From Burkholderia sp. GAS332 (lineage in GTDB: Bacteria > Pseudomonadota > Gammaproteobacteria > Burkholderiales > Burkholderiaceae), in assembly GCA_900142905.1 (NCBI GenBank), contig FSRV01000002.1:3286001-3350000 (forward strand): a stretch of DNA of 64,000 bases. The letters run 5' to 3'. The position numbers and the translations under genes were made by a program. The notes beneath the pieces are model-generated. The model saw only the letters and a program-made list of their open reading frames with translations, made no database searches and was not told the origin of the DNA. Positions 52,149 through 61,725 of this stretch are shown here, in pieces; positions within the stretch are counted from its first letter, which is position 1, and the number at the start of each line of letters is the position of its first letter.

Positions 52149-53174
52149 TCAGTCCGATACGCCAGAAGACTCAGCCGCGCTGTCCGCCTGCTCCGGCCAC
52201 AGCCACGGATGCGGCGACGCGCGCCGGTAACCTTCCGCCCCCATCAGCAAGTCCAGCGTGAGACTGGCGAGATCGTCCGCGAACGGTTCGAAATCGTAGT
52301 CCTTCGACTGAATGCCGATCTTCCGGTAAGTATGGCATTCGTCGCACGACTCCGCCTTCAAAGCTGCATTCTTCGACTCGGTTTCCCGGGTGGCCTCGTC
52401 GGCGTCCTGCGAGCCGACGGCGTGATAGGCAATGCCTTTGGTCGAATCGCAGTTCGAGCATTTTGCGCGGACCATGTGCCACTCGGTCGCACACAAACCG
52501 CATTGCAGGTAACGGTAATTGTCATACGCACCGCCCACGCGCACCATGCTCGCCACCGGATGCGAGCCGCATACCGGACACAGGCCGAGCGTCGCGATGT
52601 ACGGAACGTCGCGCTTGTCGATATCGGCGGCGAGGTCGGTCCAGACCACTTGCAGCGCGGCCATGATGAACGGCGCGCTCGCCGGATCGATTTCCTCGAA
52701 ACGCTGCGCGAAGATCGCATCGGCCTGAGTGTCGAGCGTGGCTTGATCGAGTATTCGCAGCTTGGCGAGGAGCGCTTCGAGCGGCGGTGTGAGCGGACCG
52801 GCAGCTTGCACCTTGTCGACCAATTGCAGCAAAACGTCATGCCACGCCGGATCGCGTACGCCTGAGAGCGCCGGAATCAGCGGCATGGAATGCTGTTGTG
52901 CGCTCGCAATCAACTCGGCGCTGGGCGACTTCGCCTTGAAGCCGGCGATCACGGCTTGCTGCGCGTCCGCCAGCACGGCCATCAACCGCAAATAGCCGGC
53001 GATCGGATTGTTGAGCGCCGCCAGTTGACGCAGTCGCGTGGCGCGCGCCGAAAAGACCGTCAGCCGTTCCGGTGTACGGATTCGCGGGATCGCCGTGTGA
53101 TCGAGCGACTCGATATCGCCAGCTTCAAGAATGCGTTGAACCAAAGTATCAACCTCTGACAATTGCGCAGCCAT
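52149..53174 (-). CDS. fdhE: Formate dehydrogenase accessory protein FdhE
   Basis: A 341-aa FdhE, needed for assembly of active respiratory formate dehydrogenase. It has the family's paired CxxC motifs that bind iron (GLCPVCGSHPVASMVR, YLQCGLCATEWHMVR, KCSNCDSTKGI, SCDECHTYRK). Length and motif order are normal. It follows the gamma subunit gene by 81 nt. Confidence 0.95.
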   Translation of the reverse strand: MAAQLSEVDTLVQRILEAGDIESLDHTAIPRIRTPERLTVFSARATRLRQLAALNNPIAGYLRLMAVLADAQQAVIAGFKAKSPSAELIASAQQHSMPLIPALSGVRDPAWHDVLLQLVDKVQAAGPLTPPLEALLAKLRILDQATLDTQADAIFAQRFEEIDPASAPFIMAALQVVWTDLAADIDKRDVPYIATLGLCPVCGSHPVASMVRVGGAYDNYRYLQCGLCATEWHMVRAKCSNCDSTKGIAYHAVGSQDADEATRETESKNAALKAESCDECHTYRKIGIQSKDYDFEPFADDLASLTLDLLMGAEGYRRASPHPWLWPEQADSAAESSGVSD

Positions 53175-53255
53175 TGCGCTAAAACTGAAGAGCCGCCGCC
53201 GTTCATCGAACAGGAGCGGCGGCTCGGGGTGCGGTGCGTTTCAATCCGCGCCGCC

Positions 53256-53921
53256 TTACTTGTCGATGATCTCCTTGAACCAGTTCGGATGATGTTTTCT
53301 CGCCCAGCCGTAGGTCACGGTACCGCGCGTCATCGCGCCAATCGAGCCCTTGATCCACAACGCCGCATAAATATGCACGACGATACCGACGATCAGCACG
53401 AACGCCGCCGCAGCATGAACCAGCGCCGCGAGCCGGATGATCTCGATCGGGAAATAGAACGAGAAATAGCGCCGCCAGATCACAATGCCGCTCGCCAGCA
53501 ACAGCAGCAGGCACATCACCATGGTGAAAAATAGCAGCTTTTGACCGGCGTTGTACTTTCCGATCGCGGGGAGCTTGTCCTCACGATTGTTGAGCACATC
53601 GCCGATCTGTTTCATCCACTGGATGTCCGCGCGGTCGAGATAATTGTGGTGCCAGAAGCGCAACGCAAGAATCAGGAACGACAGGAACATCACACAGCCG
53701 ACAAACGGATGCAGAATCCGCGTCCATTGCCCGCCGCCGAAGAGCGCGTAGAGCCAGGACATCGCCGGATGAAACATGGCGAGACCGGAGAGCGCCAGCA
53801 AGACGAACGTGATGGCGGTGATCCAGTGATTCGTCCGTTCATTCGGCGTGTAGCGCTGGATCAGACTATTGCCTCTCACGTCTTTCAGCACCACGTCTTC
53901 ATGGTTTTCAGCGTGCTTCAT
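53256..53921 (-). CDS. fdnI: Formate dehydrogenase gamma subunit (cytochrome b556)
   Basis: A 221-aa membrane cytochrome b that anchors the complex and passes electrons to quinone. About four TM helices are visible, starting with [20 protein letters not shown], with His residues in helices suited to bind two b hemes ([42 protein letters not shown]). Its start overlaps the beta subunit gene by 14 nt, so production is coupled. The symbol follows FdnI/FdoI, which cannot be separated by sequence alone. Confidence 0.93.
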   Translation of the reverse strand: MKHAENHEDVVLKDVRGNSLIQRYTPNERTNHWITAITFVLLALSGLAMFHPAMSWLYALFGGGQWTRILHPFVGCVMFLSFLILALRFWHHNYLDRADIQWMKQIGDVLNNREDKLPAIGKYNAGQKLLFFTMVMCLLLLLASGIVIWRRYFSFYFPIEIIRLAALVHAAAAFVLIVGIVVHIYAALWIKGSIGAMTRGTVTYGWARKHHPNWFKEIIDK

Positions 53922-54840
53922 CGGATGCCTCCCGCGAACGGCGTGCTTCGTCAGCTTCGTGCTGTGCTTCGGCCTCTTCCGCCTCCGTCACCTCGTTCGG
54001 ACCGACGCGCGTGTAGTGGAAGAACCCGGCCAGCGCAGCAAACGCGATACCTGCCAGCGCCAGCGGCTTCGCCAGCCCCTTCCACAGCAGAACCATCGCG
54101 CTGATCTTCGGATTCTGCGGCAAGCCGTGGTACAGGTTGGGCTTATCGGCGTGGTGCAGCACGTACATTACGTGCGTGCCGCCCACACCAGCGGGATCGT
54201 ACAAACCGGCGTTCTCGAACCCGCGCTCCTTCAGATCGACAATCCGATCCGCCGCTTGCTGCTTCATGTCCTCTTTGGTGCCGAACATGATCGCGCCGGT
54301 CGGGCAGGTCTTCACGCACGCCGGTTCCTGACCGACAGCCACCCGGTCCGAGCACAGTGTGCACTTGTACGCGCGGTGGTCCTTCTTCGAAATGCGCGGC
54401 ACGTTGAACGGGCAACCGGTGATGCAATAGCCGCAGCCGATGCAGTTTTCCTCGTGAAAATCCACGATGCCGTTCGTGTACTGCACGATCGCGCCCGGCG
54501 AAGGACAAGCCTTCAGACAGCCCGGATCCTCGCAGTGCATGCAGCCGTCCTTGCGGATCAGCCACTCGAGATCGCCCTCGGCGTTCTCATACTCCGAGAA
54601 CCGCATGACAGTCCACGAATGCTCTGACAGATCGCGTGGGTTGTCATAGATGCCGGTCGTCGTGCCGATTTCATCGCGCAGATCGTTCCACTCCATACAG
54701 GCGGTCTGACATGCCTTGCAGCCGATGCACTTCGACACATCGATGAGCTTGGCGACCGTCCCCGTCGACGGCTCGCGCACCTGCGGCTCCGGCAAGGTCG
54801 TGGCGGAGAGACGTTTGATATCCAGCGATTGCAGTGCCAT
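53908..54840 (-). CDS. fdxH: Formate dehydrogenase beta subunit (four [4Fe-4S] clusters)
   Basis: A 310-aa iron-sulfur subunit. Cysteine clusters appear in order as [44 protein letters not shown] and [21 protein letters not shown], enough for four [4Fe-4S] clusters linking the Mo site to the membrane hemes. A C-terminal TM helix ([17 protein letters not shown]) anchors it. The charged tail rich in Glu and Arg is unremarkable for the family. It is 9 nt downstream of the alpha subunit. Confidence 0.95.
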   Translation of the reverse strand: MALQSLDIKRLSATTLPEPQVREPSTGTVAKLIDVSKCIGCKACQTACMEWNDLRDEIGTTTGIYDNPRDLSEHSWTVMRFSEYENAEGDLEWLIRKDGCMHCEDPGCLKACPSPGAIVQYTNGIVDFHEENCIGCGYCITGCPFNVPRISKKDHRAYKCTLCSDRVAVGQEPACVKTCPTGAIMFGTKEDMKQQAADRIVDLKERGFENAGLYDPAGVGGTHVMYVLHHADKPNLYHGLPQNPKISAMVLLWKGLAKPLALAGIAFAALAGFFHYTRVGPNEVTEAEEAEAQHEADEARRSREASDEAR

Positions 54841-54849
54841 CTCTTCCCC

Positions 54850-57800
54850 CTATGCCTTTTCGACCTTAACCAGGAACGACTTGAATTCCGGTGTTTGCGA
54901 ATTCCCGTCGCCCACGGAAGGCGTCAGCGTATTGACGAGATAGCCCGGCTTGGCGAGTCCCTTGAAGCCCCAATGCAACGGCAAGCCGACTGTCTGGACC
55001 TTTTTCCCTTCGATCATGAGCGGTTTGATCCGCTTGGTGACGAGCGCCACGGCGATGATGTGCCCGCGATTGGACGACACCTTCACGCGATCTCCAGCGA
55101 CCACACCCACTTCCTTCGCCAGATCCTCGCCGATCTCCACGAACTGTTGCGGCTGAATGATCGCGTTCAAACGCGCGTGCTTGGTCCAGTAGTGGAAATG
55201 CTCGGTCAGACGATAAGTGGTGGCCGTATGCGGGTAGTTCTCATGCGTGCCGAAGGCGGCCCGATCGTCCGGGAACACGCGCGCCGCCGGATTGCTGACG
55301 ACCGCCTTGTTGTCCGGATGCAGCGGGTTGTAGCCCAGCGGCGTTTCAAACGGTTCGTAGTGCTCGGGGAACGGACCTTCCACCAGACCGTCTCGCGCGA
55401 AAAAGCGCGCCACGCCTTCCGGATTCATGATGAACGGATTCATGCCATTCTCAGGCGGTTCGTCGACCTTGAAGTCAGGAATATCCGGTCCGGTCCACGC
55501 CGTACCGTTCCACACGATCAGTTTGCGCGTGGGGTCGAACGGCTTGCCGCTGACGTCGCACGAAGCACGGTTGTACAGAATCCGCCGGTTCGCGGGCCAC
55601 GCCCACGCCCAGTTCAGCGTATTGCCGATGCCGGTCGGGTCTGAGTTATCGCGGCGGCCCATCTGGTTGCCCGCCTCGGTCCACGCACCGCAGAAGATCC
55701 AGCAGCCGCTTGCCGTGCTGCCGTCGTTCCGAAGCTGCGCGAATCCCGCCAGTTGCTCGCCCTTTTTGGCGAGCACCTTGGTTTTGTCGGTAGCGTCGGT
55801 CACGTCAGCCAGCGCCTTGCCATTGAACTCCATGGCGATTTCTTCAGGCGTTGGGCTTTCCGGGTCCGCATACGGCCAGCTCATGTTGAGAATCGGATCG
55901 GGATACTTGCCGCCATTCTCCTGGTAGGCCTTACGCATGCGCAGCCAGAGCCCCGACATGATCTCCAGGTCGCTCTTCGCTTCGCCCGGACCGTCCGCGC
56001 CCTGCCAGTGCCACTGCAGCACGCGGCTGGAGCTGACCAGCGAGCCGCGTTCTTCTGCGAAACACGTGGTGGGCAGTCGGAACACTTCCGTCTGGATCGT
56101 CGCGGGATCGACGTCGTTGAACTCGCCGAAGTTCTTCCAGAACTCGGACGTTTCAGTGGCGAGCGGATCCATGATGACGAGCCACTTCAGCTTGGCCAGA
56201 CTCGCGCCGATCTTCGCCTTGTTCGGCGCCGCGGCCAGCGGGTTGAAGCCCTGCGCGATGTAGCCGGTCATCTTGCCTTGATTCATCAGCTCGAAGACCT
56301 GCAGCATGTCGTATGACTTATCGAGCTTCGGCAGATAGTCGTAGCCGAAGTTGTTCTCGGCGGTCGCGTTATCGCCCCACCACGACTTCATGAAGCTGAC
56401 GTGGAAGGCGCGATAATTGCGCCAGTAGCTGAGCTGGTTCGGCCGTAGAGGCTGCGTCGCACGCTTCGCGATGAAGGCGTCGAAGTCCTGTTCGCCCTCC
56501 ATCGGCAAGGTCATGTAGCCCGGCAACAAGTTCGACATCAGGCCTAAGTCGGTCAAGCCCTGGATGTTCGAGTGGCCGCGCAGCGCATTCATGCCGCCGC
56601 CCGCAATGCCGATGTTGCCCAGCAGCAATTGCACCATCGCGCCCGTGCGGATGATCTGCGAACCGACCGAGTGATGCGTCCAGCCGAGCGCATACAGGAT
56701 CGTGCCAGCGCGTCCTGGGACGGCCGTCGATGCCAGCATTTCGCAAACCTTGAGGAATTTCTCCTTCGGCGTGCCGCAGACTTTCTCGACCTGCTCGGGC
56801 GCATAGCGCGAGTAATGCTGTTTCATCAGCTGATAAACGCAGCGCGGGTTCTGCAACGTTGGATCGATTTTGGCAAAACCATCGTCACCTAGCTCGTAGT
56901 CCCACGAACTCTGGTCATACTTGCGCTCGTTCGCGTTGTAGCCGGAATACAGACCGTCAGTAAACGAAAAGTCCTCACGAACGATAAACGGCATGTCCGT
57001 GTAGTTCTTGACGTACTCGTGCTGAATCTTGTCGTTGGTGAGCAGATAGTTGATTACCCCGCCCAGGAACACAATGTCCGAGCCGGTCCGGATCTGCGCG
57101 TAATAGTCCGCGACCGAGGCCGTACGCGTAAAGCGCGGATCGACCACGATCAATCGTGCCTTGCGGTGCGCCTTCGCTTCCGTGACCCACTTGAAACCGC
57201 ACGGGTGCGCCTCGGCCGCATTACCGCCCATCACCAGAATCACGTCCGCGTTCTTGATGTCGACCCAATGGTTCGTCATCGCTCCACGGCCAAACGTCGG
57301 GGCAAGACCTGCCACCGTCGGGCCATGTCAGACACGTGCCTGATTGTCGAATGCGAGCATGCCAAGACTGCGGACCGTCTTGTGCGTCAAATATCCCACT
57401 TCATTGCTACCGGCCGATGCTGCGAGCATGCCGGTTGTCAGCCAGCGGTTGACCTTTTTGCCGTCTTCCGTCGTCTCGACGAAATTGGCGTCGCGGTCTT
57501 CCTTCATGAGTTTGGCGATACGATCGAGCGCGTCTTCCCAGGAAATCCGCTTCCATTCGTTCGATCCGGACGCGCGGTACTCCGGATACTTCAGACGGCT
57601 CGGACTGTGGATGAAGTCGATCAGGCTCGCGCCCTTCGGGCACAAGGTGCCGCGATTCACCGGGTGGTCGGGATCGCCTTCAATGTGGATGATGCTGGCC
57701 TTTGCATTCTTGGCGTTGTCGCCAAGTCCATACATCAGGATGCCGCAGCCCACCGAACAGTACGGGCAGGTATTGCGGGTTTCAGTAGTACGCGACAGTT

Positions 57801-57918
57801 TGTACTGACGGACTTCGGCTAGCGCGGGGGCCGGAGAGAAGCCCATGAGGGCCAAACTTGATCCGGCGAGCGTGGTGGCGGAGACCTTCAGAAATTGTCG
57901 CCGGGACATGTGAGACAT
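54850..57918 (-). CDS. fdnG: Selenocysteine-containing formate dehydrogenase alpha subunit
   Basis: A 1022-aa molybdopterin (bis-MGD) catalytic subunit oxidising formate in the periplasm. It is read through an in-frame TGA at 57330-57328 that encodes selenocysteine: the frame continues NQARV-U-HGPTVAGLAPTFGRG, with HGPTVAGL matching the active site of known Sec-FDHs. The N-terminus is a Tat signal (SRRQFLKVSATTLAG), then the [4Fe-4S] motif CPYCSVGC...LCPKG. A SECIS hairpin follows the TGA. A -10 TATAAT lies at 57959-57954 upstream. A plain gene finder would split this into 196- and 821-aa pieces; tRNA-Sec, selA, selB and selD in the window argue for one protein. Confidence 0.95.
57290..57330 (-). 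promoter_or_regulatory. Bacterial SECIS element of the formate dehydrogenase mRNA
   Basis: The minus strand after the UGA forms an apical hairpin at 57313-57301 (GGCA-GGTCT-TGCC). It begins 14 nt after the UGA and exposes the GGUCU-type loop recognised by SelB. The surrounding bases (UGACAUGGCCCGACGGUGGC) match the pattern of E. coli fdnG SECIS. Confidence 0.85.
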
Positions 57919-57953
57919 GTGATGGCCTCGGCTAGTGTGGGGTACTGAAATTT

Positions 57954-57959
57954 ATTATA
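57954..57959 (-). promoter_or_regulatory. -10 element of the formate dehydrogenase operon
   Basis: A perfect TATAAT on the minus strand, 35 nt upstream of the alpha subunit ATG, within an AT-rich patch in an otherwise GC-rich 247-nt divergent region shared with selD. No strong -35 is visible (TGCAAG lies at about the right distance), so an activator may be involved. Confidence 0.55.
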
Positions 57960-58165
57960 GAACCCCAAATAGAGTCTTGCAGCCAAGGGTGCAACCCTTT
58001 GGCGGGCAAACGTCGCAGCGAAGCGATGCGCCTCCGTAGGTGCCCTGTTAACCGCGCCTCGCGGATTGACGCTGCACCGGCCCCATGCGGCGCGCGTCCG
58101 CCGTGCCGACACCGTGCCGAAACAACCAGCATAATGTCGTGATTCAGAGCCGGAAATCCGCACCC

Positions 58166-59230
58166 ATGACCGATACCACCGCCAACACCATCCAGTCGCC
58201 CCGTCTGACCAGCCTGTCGCACGGCGGCGGCTGCGGCTGCAAGATCGCCCCCGGCCTGCTTGCCGATCTGCTCAAGCGCAGCGCGCCGTTGCCGTTCTTT
58301 CCCGACCTGCTGGTCGGCAACGATACCGCCGACGACGCTGCCGTCTACCGGCTCAACGACGAGCAGGCGATCGTCGCCACCACCGACTTCTTCATGCCGA
58401 TCGTCGACGACCCGTTCGACTTCGGCCGCATCGCCGCCACCAATGCGCTGTCCGACGTCTACGCCATGGGCGGCAAACCGATCATGGCGCTGGCGATCGT
58501 CGGCATGCCGATCAATGTGCTGCCGCATGACGTGATCGCGGCGGTGCTGAAGGGCGGCGAGTCCGTCTGCGCCGAAGCCGGCATCCCCCTCGCCGGCGGC
58601 CATTCGATCGATTCGGTGGAACCCATTTACGGCCTGGTGGCGATCGGCGTGGTCGATCCGCGGCGTGTCAAACGCAATGCCGGTGCGCGGGCGGGCGACG
58701 TCCTGATCCTCGGCAAGCCGCTGGGCGTGGGTGTGCTATCGGCGGCGTTGAAGAAAGATCGCCTCGATTCAAACGGCTATGCCGCGATGATCGCGGCCAC
58801 CACCAAGCTCAACCGGCCGGGTGCGGCGCTGTCCACGCTCGACGGCGTGCATGCCCTCACGGACATCACCGGCTTTGGCTTGCTGGGCCACACGCTGGAA
58901 TTGGCCCGCGGTTCGAACCTGACCGCCCGCGTGCGCTACGCGGATCTGCCTTGGCTGCCGGACGTGGTCAGCTTTGCCGAGGCCGGTATTTTTACGGGCG
59001 CTTCGGGGCGTAACTGGGACGCTTACGGCCAAGACATCGTGTTGCCCGCCTCATTGCCGCCGACTGCCCGCACCCTGCTCACCGATCCGCAAACCTCGGG
59101 CGGCCTGCTGGTTTCGTGCGCGCCGGACGTGGTCGACGAGGTGCTCGCCCTGTTCCGCGCCGATGGTTTCGACGAGGCGTGCGTGATCGGCGAAATGGTC
59201 AGCGGAGAACGGCGGGTCGAAGTTGTCTGA
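58166..59230 (+). CDS. selD: Selenide, water dikinase (selenophosphate synthase)
   Basis: A 354-aa SelD making selenophosphate from selenide and ATP, the Se donor for both SelA and SelU. The catalytic Cys is in HGGGCGCKIAPG (Cys23, with Lys26); it is a Cys, not a Sec, form. Further features are VGNDTADDAAVY, TTDFFMPIVDDPFDFGRIAA, LAGGHSIDS and DITGFGLLGH. ATG 58166 is chosen since the frame upstream to 58085 is not family sequence. It is divergent from the formate dehydrogenase operon and followed by selU. Confidence 0.96.
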   Translation: MTDTTANTIQSPRLTSLSHGGGCGCKIAPGLLADLLKRSAPLPFFPDLLVGNDTADDAAVYRLNDEQAIVATTDFFMPIVDDPFDFGRIAATNALSDVYAMGGKPIMALAIVGMPINVLPHDVIAAVLKGGESVCAEAGIPLAGGHSIDSVEPIYGLVAIGVVDPRRVKRNAGARAGDVLILGKPLGVGVLSAALKKDRLDSNGYAAMIAATTKLNRPGAALSTLDGVHALTDITGFGLLGHTLELARGSNLTARVRYADLPWLPDVVSFAEAGIFTGASGRNWDAYGQDIVLPASLPPTARTLLTDPQTSGGLLVSCAPDVVDEVLALFRADGFDEACVIGEMVSGERRVEVV

Positions 59231-59355
59231 GGCGCGGGCGGGTTTTACGGGCGAGGCGTAGGGCCTGGAGGCCAGGCTAAACGGCCCGCCAGCCGGTATT
59301 GACGGCGCATGCGATAATTTCGCTCCTCCCGCCGGTTCGTTTCGTCCGTAACCCC

Positions 59356-60423
59356 TTGAAAAACCTACTCGTCAGCCTCGATCAAATCGGTGATTTCGAT
59401 GAAATCGTCGATGTGCGCACGCCGCTCGAATTCGCCGAAGACCACATTCCCGGCGCGCTCAATGCGCCTGTGCTGAGCAACGAAGAGCGTGTTCTGGTCG
59501 GTACGACTTACAAACAGGTCTCGCCGTTCGAAGGCACGCGGATCGGCGCGGCGCTGGTTGCGCGCAACATCGCGCACCACCTGGAAACCACTTTCGCCGA
59601 CCGGCCGCGCAACTGGCGGCCGCTGATCTACTGCTGGCGCGGCGGGAAACGCTCGGGTTCGGTCACGACGCTCTTCAATATGATCGGCTGGCCGGCACGT
59701 CAACTGGACGGCGGCTATAAAGGCTACCGGCGCGCGACGCTGGACACCCTCGACGCGTTGCCGAAGACGTTCAACTACTTCGCGCTGGTAGGCCCGACAG
59801 GCAGCGGCAAGACGCGCCTGCTCGAAGCGCTGAACCGGGCGGGCGCGCAGACGCTGGACCTCGAAGCACTGGCGGCCCACCGTGGCTCACTGCTGGGCGC
59901 ATGGGCGGGCGTGGCGCAGCCGTCGCAAAAGCGCTTCGACACGCTGCTGGTGACCGCCCTGCGCGGGTTCGACCCCAAGCGGCCGGTATTCGTCGAAGCA
60001 GAGAGCCGGCGGATCGGTTCGGTTGCGCTGCCGCTCGCGCTCATCGAAACGTTCCACCAAGGCGCCTGCGTCGAAGTGTTATCGAGCCATGAAGACCGCG
60101 CGGCGTTCCTGCTGCACGACTATGCGCATCTGTTCGACGATCCCGAAGCGCTAAAAGGGCAATTGCAGAAGATGATCGGTCTGCATAGCCGCGAACGTGT
60201 CACGGGCTGGCAACACCTCGTCGATGACAATAGCCGGGCTGAACTCGCGCGTGAGTTGATCGAACGGCACTATGATCCGGCGTATGCGCGCAGCAGCCAT
60301 CAGCATTTCGTCCAGTTGCCGCATGCGCTGCAAATGAATTTTCGGCCCAACGACGCCGATGTCGTTGAACAAGCAAAAGCGCTCCTCGCTCAACTCGATA
60401 ACAGCGCGCTCGCCGTCAACTGA
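59356..60423 (+). CDS. mnmH: tRNA 2-selenouridine synthase
   Basis: A 355-aa SelU/MnmH, which converts 2-thiouridine to 2-selenouridine in the wobble position of certain tRNAs using selenophosphate. An N-terminal rhodanese domain carries the Cys in LIYCWRGGKRSGSV, and a P-loop domain (LVGPTGSGKTRLLEAL) follows. The start is uncertain: no ATG is in frame, so I choose the TTG at 59356, which gives KNLLVSLDQIGDFDEIVDVR; a TTG at 59299 is the alternative. It is downstream of selD in the expected operon. Confidence 0.92.
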   Translation: MKNLLVSLDQIGDFDEIVDVRTPLEFAEDHIPGALNAPVLSNEERVLVGTTYKQVSPFEGTRIGAALVARNIAHHLETTFADRPRNWRPLIYCWRGGKRSGSVTTLFNMIGWPARQLDGGYKGYRRATLDTLDALPKTFNYFALVGPTGSGKTRLLEALNRAGAQTLDLEALAAHRGSLLGAWAGVAQPSQKRFDTLLVTALRGFDPKRPVFVEAESRRIGSVALPLALIETFHQGACVEVLSSHEDRAAFLLHDYAHLFDDPEALKGQLQKMIGLHSRERVTGWQHLVDDNSRAELARELIERHYDPAYARSSHQHFVQLPHALQMNFRPNDADVVEQAKALLAQLDNSALAVN

Positions 60424-60451
60424 TCTAAAACTAAAGTTAAGACCACTCACC

Positions 60452-61507
60452 ATGCAATCAACCCTTCGGCAGCCCCGTGTCGCCCTTGGCTGGATCGTGT
60501 TTCTGCTGATCGCCGTCGTCGGCCTCTTCTATGTGAAGTGGTTCCCGTACTACAACCGCGCCTTCGTCGCCGCGAGCCAGCATTCCATCGGCAAGTCGAT
60601 CCTGATGGGCGCGTCATCGAGCGCGCCAGCGGCCTCGTGGCAGGCCGCCATCGATTACGCGCTGGCCTACGGCAAGGCAATCTGGCAGGCGATGGTGCTG
60701 GGCCTTCTGCTGGGCTCGGCGGTGCAGGCGCTGATTCCGCCGCAGTGGGTCGCGCGCGCGCTCGGCCGGACCGACTTCGGCAGCGTCGTAAAGGGCGGCC
60801 TGATGTCGTTGCCGGGCATGATGTGCACGTGCTGCGCGGCGCCGGTCGTGGCCGGCTTGCGTGCCCGTCAGGCGGCACCGGGCGCGGCGATCGCGTTCTG
60901 GCTGGGTAATACAGCGCTTAACCCAGCCACGCTGATCTTCATGGGCTTCGTACTCGGCTGGCAATGGATGGGTTTGCGGCTCGCCCTGGGCCTCGTGATG
61001 GTGTTCGGACTCGGCTATCTGGTGAACCGCATGGTCACGCCGAAAGAAGCCGAAGCGTCGCGCGAAGCGATGGCGCAACTGGTCTCCAGCGACGATCCAG
61101 GCACCGCGTTCACACGCTGGGTGAAAATTCTCGGCACCATGACACTGCGGCTGATTCCCGAGTACATCGTGCTCGTGCTGATTCTCGGCGCGGCGCGGGC
61201 ATGGTTGTTCCCGCATATCGGGCCCAGCATCGATAACAGCCTGCTGTGGATCGTCGCTTTGGCGATCGCCGGCACGTTGTTCGTGATTCCGACCGCGGGC
61301 GAAGTGCCGATCATTCAGGCCATGCTCTCCTTCGGCATGGCCGCCGGACCGGCCGGTGCTTTGCTGATGACGCTGCCGTTGATCAGCGTGCCTTCGATGG
61401 CCATGCTCGGACGTTCGTTTCCGAAGCGCGTGCTGACCGTGGTCGCGTTGGCCGTGGTGGTGTGTGGAGTGGTCAGCGGATTGCTGGCTATAGCATTGGG
61501 GTTTTAA
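60452..61507 (+). CDS. YraQ/DUF318-family permease with a Cys-rich motif
   Basis: A 351-aa membrane protein of the predicted permease family that includes YraQ and ArsP-like exporters. About eight to ten hydrophobic helices are present. MSLPGMMCTCCAAPVVAGLR carries three closely spaced cysteines in the membrane region, typical of the family and suited to soft metalloid ligands. ATG 60452 (MQSTLRQPRVALGW) is used; the frame upstream overlaps mnmH. It lies 28 nt after mnmH and may share its transcript. Transport of a selenium or arsenic compound is suggested by motif and context, not shown. Confidence 0.8.
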   Translation: MQSTLRQPRVALGWIVFLLIAVVGLFYVKWFPYYNRAFVAASQHSIGKSILMGASSSAPAASWQAAIDYALAYGKAIWQAMVLGLLLGSAVQALIPPQWVARALGRTDFGSVVKGGLMSLPGMMCTCCAAPVVAGLRARQAAPGAAIAFWLGNTALNPATLIFMGFVLGWQWMGLRLALGLVMVFGLGYLVNRMVTPKEAEASREAMAQLVSSDDPGTAFTRWVKILGTMTLRLIPEYIVLVLILGAARAWLFPHIGPSIDNSLLWIVALAIAGTLFVIPTAGEVPIIQAMLSFGMAAGPAGALLMTLPLISVPSMAMLGRSFPKRVLTVVALAVVVCGVVSGLLAIALGF

Positions 61508-61510
61508 AGC

Positions 61511-61645
61511 ATGAAACGTATTGCAGCATTCACGGCGACGAGCTGGTCGGCCGCAGCTCTTCTTTACTTCGGACAGCATTCAGTCGCGCTGATCGTGGTG
61601 AGCGGGGTTGTCGCGCTGGCCGGCTTCGATCTGCTTCGTCCGTGA
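61511..61645 (+). CDS. Small single-pass membrane protein, 44 aa
   Basis: A small open frame starting 3 nt after the permease stop: MKRIAAFTATSWSAAALLYF then a second hydrophobic run (SVALIVVSGVVALAGFDLLR). It is almost entirely hydrophobic, with one to two membrane spans and a basic N-terminus. Spacing and orientation suggest translational coupling with the permease. I recognise no family; it may be an accessory subunit. Confidence 0.5.
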   Translation: MKRIAAFTATSWSAAALLYFGQHSVALIVVSGVVALAGFDLLRP

Positions 61646-61725
61646 CAAAAGTCCGCTGCGCGTTCCAGGCGACGGCAGGCTCTTTCAAAACACCAGGCGG
61701 CTGACCAGGCGGTCAACCCTTGCGA

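Noticed and set aside
54850..57918. Formate dehydrogenase alpha read as a nonsense mutation or two genes
   Set aside because: The TGA is in frame, at the known Sec position, followed by a SECIS, with selA, selB, tRNA-Sec and selD in the same window.
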